Shown here one piece after another: positions 16,236-21,835 of a DNA stretch of 21,835 nt. The stretch is taken from positions 1 to 21,835 of the forward strand of contig JAEYNZ010000039.1 in NCBI GenBank assembly GCA_023412195.1. The letters run 5' to 3'. How positions within the stretch are numbered: the first letter of the stretch is position 1; the number at the start of each line of letters is the position of its first letter. The stretch comes from Bacteroidota bacterium (lineage in GTDB: Bacteria > Bacteroidota > Bacteroidia > Bacteroidales > Prolixibacteraceae). The notes under the pieces were generated by a model. That model made no database searches and was not told where the DNA came from. It was given only the letters and a program-made list of their open reading frames with translations. The translations under genes were made by a program, and so were the position numbers.

Positions 16236-17597
16236 TCAGAATCGGAAAATGCCTAATCCCTGCAGAAAGATAAAAGCTATTGCCAGGGGAGCAAGGTATT
16301 TGATGATAAACATTAAAAGCGGGATATATTTAATTTTTAAACTGCCTTCATTAGAAAGTTCTTCCTCAGTCTTTTCACGTCCAAGGTACCAGGCAACAAA
16401 AATTACGATGAATAAGCCACCCAACGGAAGAAGGATATTGGCAGAAGCAAAATTCATAAGGTCAAAGACGGTGAAGCTAAAAATTTTTACATCAGCCATT
16501 GTACTTGTTGAAAGGACACTCATAACTCCTAATATTGAAACAGAAAATGCTGCCAGCAAGGTTGCTGCTTTCCTCTTCAGTTTCAGTTCCTCTACAAAAA
16601 AAGCTACAATCACTTCAAGAACCGAGATAGTTGAAGTAAGGGCAGCCACCGCCAGTAAAATAAAAAACATGATGGCAAAATAGTAGCCGCCAGGCATCTG
16701 CTGGAAAATGTTGGGTAAAGTGATATACACCAGCCCTTCACCTGAACCCGGAGCAATATTGAATGCAAATACTGCAGGGAAGATGGCAAGTCCTGCCAAA
16801 ATAGCAATGAATGTATCGGCAAAGGCCACTGATATGGCTGTTACTCCAAGGTTATCCCGTTTTTGTATATATGAAGCGTACGTAATCAAAGTTCCCATCC
16901 CAATGCTTAATGAAAAAAAGGCTTGCCCTAATGCTTCCAGAACAGCAGAAGTTGAAATTTTTGAAAAATCGGGCCTGAACAGAAAAAGAATTCCTTCTTT
17001 TGAATCCGGTAGTGTCACTGAACGGATCACAAGGATAATAAGCAAAATCAATAACATTGGCATCAGGATCTTGGTTGACTTTTCAATTCCTTTTTGAACC
17101 CCAGCCATGATGATGACACCTGTCAGCACCATGAAAACAAAATACCACAATAAAGGCCTCCATGGACTACCAATAAAACCATGAAACATGCCGTTTAAAT
17201 CCTGTGCTGATTTACCCTCAAATCCATTCACGAATGACTGAAAGAGATACTCCAGTGTCCAACCTGCCACTGCAGTATAAAAAGACAATATCATAAAAGC
17301 TGCAACCACCCCCATCAGCCCTACAAGGTACCAGCTTTTCCCGGGGGCCAGTTTACGAAAGGCACCAAAAGCGTTTAGTTGTGCTTTCCTTCCAATTGTA
17401 AATTCTGACAGCATTACAGGGATACCGATTACAAGGATAAAACCAATATAAATAATCAGGAAAGCTGCCCCGCCGTTCTCACCTGCAACATATGGGAACC
17501 GCCAGATATTTCCAAGGCCTATTGCAGAACCGGCTGTTGCAGCTATTACACCGAACTTTGAGCCAAAGGAGTCACGACCAGAAGGAATTCCTGCCAT
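16236..17597 (-). CDS. Sodium-dependent symporter of the SNF (neurotransmitter:sodium symporter) family
   Basis: A 453-residue polytopic inner-membrane protein, normal length for bacterial members. TM1 carries the family signature GSAIGLGNIWRFPYVAGENG (residues 23-42) with the unwound, sodium- and substrate-binding segment. TM3 has AVAGWTLEYLF, and the TM6 region contains LGQAFFSLSIGMGTLITYAS with the unwound FSLSIG stretch. About eleven to twelve hydrophobic spans can be counted. Bacterial relatives such as LeuT and Tyt1 take up amino acids with sodium; the substrate here cannot be read from sequence. The ATG at 17597 gives a short N-terminus before TM1 as in relatives. It is a single gene, with a candidate promoter upstream. 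Confidence 0.93.
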   Translation of the reverse strand: MAGIPSGRDSFGSKFGVIAATAGSAIGLGNIWRFPYVAGENGGAAFLIIYIGFILVIGIPVMLSEFTIGRKAQLNAFGAFRKLAPGKSWYLVGLMGVVAAFMILSFYTAVAGWTLEYLFQSFVNGFEGKSAQDLNGMFHGFIGSPWRPLLWYFVFMVLTGVIIMAGVQKGIEKSTKILMPMLLILLIILVIRSVTLPDSKEGILFLFRPDFSKISTSAVLEALGQAFFSLSIGMGTLITYASYIQKRDNLGVTAISVAFADTFIAILAGLAIFPAVFAFNIAPGSGEGLVYITLPNIFQQMPGGYYFAIMFFILLAVAALTSTISVLEVIVAFFVEELKLKRKAATLLAAFSVSILGVMSVLSTSTMADVKIFSFTVFDLMNFASANILLPLGGLFIVIFVAWYLGREKTEEELSNEGSLKIKYIPLLMFIIKYLAPLAIAFIFLQGLGIFRF

Positions 17598-17670
17598 ACG
17601 CCAAAATTTATTATGAAATCAACTTAACATTCATATTTATCAGTTCCGGAAGAAGCCTAAAAATGCGAAA

Positions 17671-17702
17671 AAAAATTAAGATCTATTCTATTTCTGTCAA
17701 AA
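17671..17702 (-). promoter_or_regulatory. Candidate promoter of the SNF symporter gene
   Basis: On the minus strand TTTTG (17702-17698), 19 bp, then TAATTTTT (17678-17671), one base off TAnnTTTG. RNA would start near 17664, about 67 nt before the ATG. Confidence 0.4.
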
Positions 17703-17714
17703 CTTCAGCAAATC

Positions 17715-20060
17715 TTAAAATGGGTAACCTATTGCAAATGAAAAATTAAAGTCATCACCTTTCAACCTTCTGTGCCCAATGATCCACCCGTTGCCCAGTT
17801 CCTGAGAAGGGTCACGCAACTTCATCCCCACATCGAGCCTGAAAATAAAGTAACTAAAATCGAGCCTAAAGCCTGTACCTGTTCCCAAAGCAAATTGCTT
17901 GTAAAATTCGTTTACCTTGAAAAGGGCTCCTTCCCTGTTATCCTTTTTATTAATTGCCCAAATATTACCCGCGTCGACAAAAAGTGCACCTTCCATAAAT
18001 GCTATCAGCTTAAAACGGTACTCGAGGTTTGCCTCCAGTTTTATATCAGATGACTGGTTCGGATAAGCATTTTCAGGACCACGGTAAGTTCCCGGACCGA
18101 GTGAACGAACCTGCCAGGCACGTATTCCATTAGCCCCCCCCGTGAAATATTTCTTCTCAAAAGGCAGTACATCAAAGTTGCCGTAAGGAAAAGCGACTCC
18201 AACAAAAGCTCTTCCAACTATTACATTATACTTGTCAATGATATGTCCGTGCCTGAATTCAAGGTCTGATTTTAGATATTGGGCAAATCTGGTGTTAAAA
18301 AGTTTATAATACGCGGAGGTTTTAACCGATGTTGAATCCGCAGCAATGGTAACAGGCCTTTTGGCAATATCCGATAAAAGATAAAGTGTATTTCCTGCCG
18401 ATTCTATATTAAATCTCAGATAATTGTAATTTTTCAAAGTTCCGGGCCTCTGGGTATTGTGTACAAAGGAATAATTGGTGGCTAATATCAGGTGGTCAGT
18501 GAAGCTGCTTTTTATGTACAGGTCTTTGATCAGATTAATGAATCCGGGATCAAACTGATACAGATGAACAAGGTTGAAATCAACAAGATTCCACATATGA
18601 CTCCTGTCGGCTGATGTCATCCATTCAAAGCCATATTTGAAATTTGAAATCGTACGTGTGTATTCAGGTCTTCTCTGGAAATTGTATCCTGTTGAAAATA
18701 CTGTTTTTGGCAAAAAATCCCGGAAGGCAGTCACAAATAACCGGGGACCCAGAATTTTTGGAAAGGTAAGACTGGCCTCTGTCCCTATTTCACGCGTATT
18801 AAAATATTCTGTTACATCGTCAACCACTCTTTGTTGGCGTTCCACAGCCCCTTTTACATTGACCTGGAAAACTTCTGCCCCCCTGAACATGTTCCTGTGC
18901 CTGTAGTTTATGTTCCCTGCCATTCCCATATTACCGGAAGTATTGGTGCCTTCAATATCAAAAGTGAATGCCTGCTTATTGAGGGGAGCCAATCTTATCT
19001 GAACGTCAAGCAGGTTAGAGTCAGGATACTGAACCGACTGACCAAACTGAATGTCTATAAAACGGAATTGGCGCAGTCTGTTAAATGCATCAAATGTGTG
19101 ACGGGCATCATTAAGCCGGTATAAGGACCCATTTTCCATTTGAATCAGGTTATTAAACAAACCCTGTCTGTATCGCAGTTCAGGACCTTCATACATGGTA
19201 TGATTTCTCCACGATATGGTATCGGTAAATTGCCCTGGACCGCTAAATTCTGAAGAAGAAGGTGTCGGGCCCGGTAAAACAGAAATATAAAAATGGTCAA
19301 GATACTGTCGTATGAATCTTTTAGAATCTTCTTTACCCGGCGACATTCCCACGAACAGATCAAGAATGATTTCCTTTTCAAACAAAGTACTGTCAGCAAG
19401 ATAACTTATTTCATCGCTTGTAAAATAGTAATAACCTTCATTCTTGAACAGATCGACCATATTTGCCCGCTGGGTTTCAAGCAGATTAAAATCGAATGGA
19501 GTGTTAACATTGATAAATGACCGGGCAGAATCTTCAAAGAAAATCTTTTCCTGGACAGAATCTCCAAAGTGGTAGTTCAATTCTCTGATCCTGTACTGCT
19601 CACCGGTAGTGATGTTGTACTTAACATTGGCCTTTTGTTTTTTGTCCTTCAGTATCACTTCACTATCAACACGTGCCCTGAAGAAACCCCGGTTCCCAAG
19701 ATATTGCTTAATCCTGTCTTCCGAAGCAACAACAAGTCCCTGATCCAGTATTTCAGGAGGCTCTCCTATCCGCTTTAGCCAGCCACCGGCTTTTTCTTTT
19801 GATGATAAATTATACAGCCATAAATGAAATTTCAAAAAACCCAGGATTTTGTAGTTCTCCTTTTGTCTGAGGTGCACCTTGACTTCCTCCTTTTCAATGA
19901 GAGAATTGTCAATATCTAAATCGACCTTATTCAGAAGGTACCTGTCATCCGGCACAAATTTTACCGGAGAACAGGATTGAAGGATTATTATTAATATAAA
20001 AATTAACCACTTCTCCAGGGATCTGAGAAGGAATATTCTTTTTATAACCAATTCTTTCAA
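17715..20060 (-). CDS. tamL: Omp85-family outer membrane protein with lipobox (TamL-like)
   Basis: A 781-residue Omp85 protein. The N-terminus has a hydrophobic segment (about 18-27) ending in a lipobox LQSC with Cys30, so it should be a lipoprotein. POTRA-like repeats follow (about 40-330), then a 16-strand-type beta-barrel. Near residue 647 is the motif FTGGANGIRAWQV, the counterpart of the L6 (V/I)RG(F/Y) motif of BamA/TamA, with R647. The lipobox points to TamL, the Bacteroidota counterpart of TamA that works with TamB; no tamB is in the window. There is no ATG start: the TTG at 20060 is used here, and a TTG at 20051 is an alternative. A run of eight G residues (18141-18134) encodes the glycines before the L6 motif. 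Confidence 0.8.
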   Translation of the reverse strand: MKELVIKRIFLLRSLEKWLIFILIIILQSCSPVKFVPDDRYLLNKVDLDIDNSLIEKEEVKVHLRQKENYKILGFLKFHLWLYNLSSKEKAGGWLKRIGEPPEILDQGLVVASEDRIKQYLGNRGFFRARVDSEVILKDKKQKANVKYNITTGEQYRIRELNYHFGDSVQEKIFFEDSARSFINVNTPFDFNLLETQRANMVDLFKNEGYYYFTSDEISYLADSTLFEKEIILDLFVGMSPGKEDSKRFIRQYLDHFYISVLPGPTPSSSEFSGPGQFTDTISWRNHTMYEGPELRYRQGLFNNLIQMENGSLYRLNDARHTFDAFNRLRQFRFIDIQFGQSVQYPDSNLLDVQIRLAPLNKQAFTFDIEGTNTSGNMGMAGNINYRHRNMFRGAEVFQVNVKGAVERQQRVVDDVTEYFNTREIGTEASLTFPKILGPRLFVTAFRDFLPKTVFSTGYNFQRRPEYTRTISNFKYGFEWMTSADRSHMWNLVDFNLVHLYQFDPGFINLIKDLYIKSSFTDHLILATNYSFVHNTQRPGTLKNYNYLRFNIESAGNTLYLLSDIAKRPVTIAADSTSVKTSAYYKLFNTRFAQYLKSDLEFRHGHIIDKYNVIVGRAFVGVAFPYGNFDVLPFEKKYFTGGANGIRAWQVRSLGPGTYRGPENAYPNQSSDIKLEANLEYRFKLIAFMEGALFVDAGNIWAINKKDNREGALFKVNEFYKQFALGTGTGFRLDFSYFIFRLDVGMKLRDPSQELGNGWIIGHRRLKGDDFNFSFAIGYPF

Positions 20061-20073
20061 TTTTAATTTCAGG

Positions 20074-20081
20074 CAAAAATA
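20074..20081 (-). promoter_or_regulatory. Candidate -7 box for the TamL-like gene
   Basis: TATTTTTG on the minus strand matches TAnnTTTG, 13 bp before the TTG at 20060. It would give a very short leader, or favour the TTG at 20051 as start. No clear -33 element. Confidence 0.3.
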
Positions 20082-20105
20082 ATCAAGAGTTTAACATGGA
20101 AACAG

Positions 20106-20113
20106 TAAATTTG
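20106..20113 (+). promoter_or_regulatory. Candidate -7 box for the RNA methyltransferase gene
   Basis: TAAATTTG matches TAnnTTTG and lies 33 bp before the ATG at 20147. It is downstream of an earlier in-frame ATG at 20096, so it supports the later start. The -33 region is weak. Confidence 0.35.
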
Positions 20114-20146
20114 AAACATTATTGCCAAAGGCTTTTCTTCATTTCC

Positions 20147-20911
20147 ATGATTAGTAAAAATAAAATAAAACTGATAAAATCCTTATCAGAAAAGAAGTAC
20201 AGGTTGAAAGAACAGTTGTTTCTCATCGAAGGGGATAAAATTGTAAGTGAAGCTCTTGGATCACCTGTCAGGGTGAAGGAACTTTATGCAACTGAAGAGT
20301 ACCTGCATGAAAACAGGCAACTGATTGTACATGCAGAAACCGTAATTCCTTCTGAAAAAGATGATATCAGAAAAATAAGCCTGCAAAAGCAGCCTCAGAA
20401 CAGCCTTGCGCTTTGTTACCTTCCTGAAAATTTACCGCTTCCGGAAAAGCTTGATGATTATTCCCTATATCTTGATGGTGTTCAGGATCCGGGGAATCTG
20501 GGAACCATTATCCGGACCTGCGACTGGTATGGAATGGAGTCCCTCTATTGCTCTCCTGATACAGCCGATGTTTATAATCCGAAAGTTATCCAGGCAAGCA
20601 TGGGATCATTTAGCCGGGTTAACCTGATATATACAGAATTTGTACCATTGGCTCAACTTGCAAAACAATTGAATGTACCGTTAATAGGCACTTCTACCGA
20701 AGGCGAAAACTTGTATGATTATCAACTGCCGCCCACAGGAATTTTTATTATGGGGAATGAAGGCAGGGGGATCCGTGAACATGTAGCATCAAAGGCCGGT
20801 GTTCACATAACCATACCCTCTTTTAGTTCTAATCAAACAAAGGCAGAATCTTTGAATGTTGCAACCACAGCTGCTATTATCTGCAGTGAAGTCAGAAGAA
20901 GGAGCTCATAA
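20147..20911 (+). CDS. SpoU/TrmH-family RNA 2'-O-methyltransferase
   Basis: A 254-residue SPOUT methyltransferase that transfers methyl from S-adenosylmethionine to a ribose 2'-OH in rRNA or tRNA. An N-terminal substrate-binding part (about 1-95, with KKYRLKEQLFLIEGDKIVSE) precedes the knotted catalytic domain. Motifs: DPGNLGTIIRTCDWYG with the catalytic Arg (motif 1), IFIMGNEGRGI (motif 2) and an AESLNVATTAAI end (motif 3). I chose the ATG at 20147 (MISKNKIKLIKSL), where family similarity begins, rather than the ATG at 20096. The exact RNA target is not readable. It is divergent from the TamL-like gene and converges on porT with only 7 bp between stop codons. Confidence 0.9.
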   Translation: MISKNKIKLIKSLSEKKYRLKEQLFLIEGDKIVSEALGSPVRVKELYATEEYLHENRQLIVHAETVIPSEKDDIRKISLQKQPQNSLALCYLPENLPLPEKLDDYSLYLDGVQDPGNLGTIIRTCDWYGMESLYCSPDTADVYNPKVIQASMGSFSRVNLIYTEFVPLAQLAKQLNVPLIGTSTEGENLYDYQLPPTGIFIMGNEGRGIREHVASKAGVHITIPSFSSNQTKAESLNVATTAAIICSEVRRRSS

Positions 20912-20918
20912 AAACCCT

Positions 20919-21680
20919 CTATTCAAAATTAAAGCTTAATGTAAAGATGTTGGAGCGCAGGCTTTTAATTGCATGGGAGTAATATTGCCGCTGGTTATCA
21001 CTTGGTGGCACATCCCGCTGATTGTTAAGCCCCAGGCTCATTTTAGCTTCTACTGAAAAACGGAAAAAAGTAAAGTAATGGTCCCATCCTGCACCGATTT
21101 CGGCATAAAAACTTCCATTTTTCAACTTAACCAGATCTTCCTTTCCTGTACGGTTGATGTTATGTCTGTATGCCGGCCCAAACACAATATAAGGCCTGTC
21201 GTTATTTATGCGTCTTGCCTTGTACTTGAACAATAAGGGAAAATCAAGGAAAGTGGACTTGATGGAATAATACTGCATTGGAACCAGGTAATCCGTTTCC
21301 CGAACATTTACATTATAGGTAACCTGACGTTCTCCAAAAGAAAGCCCTGGCAGAAAACGCAGATCAAGGTCTTTTGTTAACCGCAGACTGGAAATGATTC
21401 CAACCGTAAATCCAGGGATCAGCTGGGCAACATCTGCCCTGACAAAATCGTCAGCAGAGATAAATTTTTCATCCAGAGGCCACTGGGTTTCTTCAAATGC
21501 CGGATTAGACCCTATTGGATTATAATGCTCCACGGCAAAATCCAATGTATTTAATCCGAGGGTGAAGCCAAAATGAATCAGCTTATCGTCGAAAGTTGTC
21601 ATATGGTTTACTTTCTGCTTTTGTGCAAAAAGCTGAAGAACCATAAAACAAAAAAGAATGGATGTGAGTACTTTTTTCAC
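20919..21680 (-). CDS. porT: PorT-family outer membrane beta-barrel protein (type IX secretion)
   Basis: A protein of about 253 residues with a signal peptide (KKVLTSILFCFMVLQLFAQ, cleavage after the Ala-Gln region) and a beta-barrel-type body ending in Phe-Glu (TLSFNFE). The HFGFTLGLNTLDFAVEHYNP segment and DLRFLPGLSFGERQVTYN are typical of PorT/SprT, a type IX secretion and gliding component. The 3' end of ubiE/menG just upstream matches gene order I recall in related genomes. The frame is open to a TTG at 21746, but that would overlap ubiE and put 22 residues before the signal peptide, so I use the GTG at 21680. Whether a full T9SS is present cannot be judged from this window. Confidence 0.82.
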   Translation of the reverse strand: MKKVLTSILFCFMVLQLFAQKQKVNHMTTFDDKLIHFGFTLGLNTLDFAVEHYNPIGSNPAFEETQWPLDEKFISADDFVRADVAQLIPGFTVGIISSLRLTKDLDLRFLPGLSFGERQVTYNVNVRETDYLVPMQYYSIKSTFLDFPLLFKYKARRINNDRPYIVFGPAYRHNINRTGKEDLVKLKNGSFYAEIGAGWDHYFTFFRFSVEAKMSLGLNNQRDVPPSDNQRQYYSHAIKSLRSNIFTLSFNFE

Positions 21681-21742
21681 CTGTGATGATTCATTCGGTA
21701 CAAAAATCAAACAAATAAAATGATTTTTTATTGTATTTAACT

Positions 21743-21835
21743 TCAACTATCTGGTTTTTGTGCAATGTAAATTGTTGCAATCCCCAAAGTTAAAAGTTTA
21801 TATGTAACATTTATAAATCCGCCGGTACGAAGAAT
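21743..21835 (-). CDS. ubiE: Demethylmenaquinone methyltransferase, C-terminal end only (partial)
   Basis: The last 30 codons of a minus-strand gene, running off the window edge and ending in TGA at 21745-21743. They read ILRTGGFINVTYKLLTLGIA and then TIYIAQKPDS. The GF-x-NV-x(4)-LT-x-G-x-A/C-TIYIA pattern is the usual C-terminus of UbiE/MenG, which methylates demethylmenaquinone in quinone synthesis. No SAM-binding motif is inside the window. Its place next to porT supports the call. Confidence 0.7.
   Translation of the reverse strand: MLRTGGFINVTYKLLTLGIATIYIAQKPDS

Noticed and set aside
20096..20146. RNA methyltransferase starting at the ATG at 20096
   Set aside because: The extra 17 residues have no family similarity, and a -7-like box lies inside this stretch.
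21681..21746. porT starting at the TTG at 21746
   Set aside because: It would overlap the ubiE stop and place 22 residues before the signal peptide. The GTG at 21680 fits a secreted protein.

Overview
The window is a chromosomal segment of a Bacteroidota bacterium, most likely class Bacteroidia; I cannot place it lower from sequence alone. Pointers are a T9SS PorT-type barrel beside a ubiE/menG end, an Omp85 protein with a lipobox (TamL type), a DUF3467 gene straight after rpoC, start codons without Shine-Dalgarno sequences, a bS21 with Tyr54, and promoter-like sites of the form TTTG-N19-TAnnTTTG.

Layout. Positions 1-48 hold the 3' end of a plus-strand cysteine synthase gene with a strong terminator. 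Positions 49-351 have no gene. They carry that terminator, an unusual inverted array of 11-bp repeats (123-240), and the terminator of the large minus-strand operon. Nearly everything from 15112 down to 296 is on the minus strand and reads, in transcription order: rpsU, xerC-like recombinase, hpf, tRNA-Gly(TCC), tRNA-Thr(GGT), tuf, a tRNA-like remnant, secE, nusG, rplK, rplA, rplJ, rplL, rpoB, rpoC, DUF3467. This is the widely conserved tuf-secE-nusG-rplKAJL-rpoBC cluster, carrying translation elongation, Sec translocation, the ribosomal stalk and RNA polymerase. A 14-bp hairpin with a T-run lies between rplL and rpoB and could attenuate rpoBC relative to rplJL.

Positions 15165-21835 are an envelope-related neighbourhood: a membrane-anchored helix-hairpin-helix protein, an SNF-family sodium symporter, a TamL-like Omp85 lipoprotein, a divergent SpoU/TrmH-type RNA methyltransferase, a PorT-family barrel, and the last 30 codons of ubiE/menG.

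Most features are housekeeping. The observations most worth following are: (1) a 57-nt tRNA-like element between tuf and secE with a perfect acceptor stem and T-arm but no anticodon arm, at the place where I recall a tRNA-Trp gene in related bacteria; (2) the 4+4 inverted array of 11-bp repeats; (3) a G8 tract inside the TamL-like gene just before its L6-type motif; and (4) a perfect 16-bp palindrome covering the -7 box of the helix-hairpin-helix gene. I see no defence, mobile or biosynthetic system.
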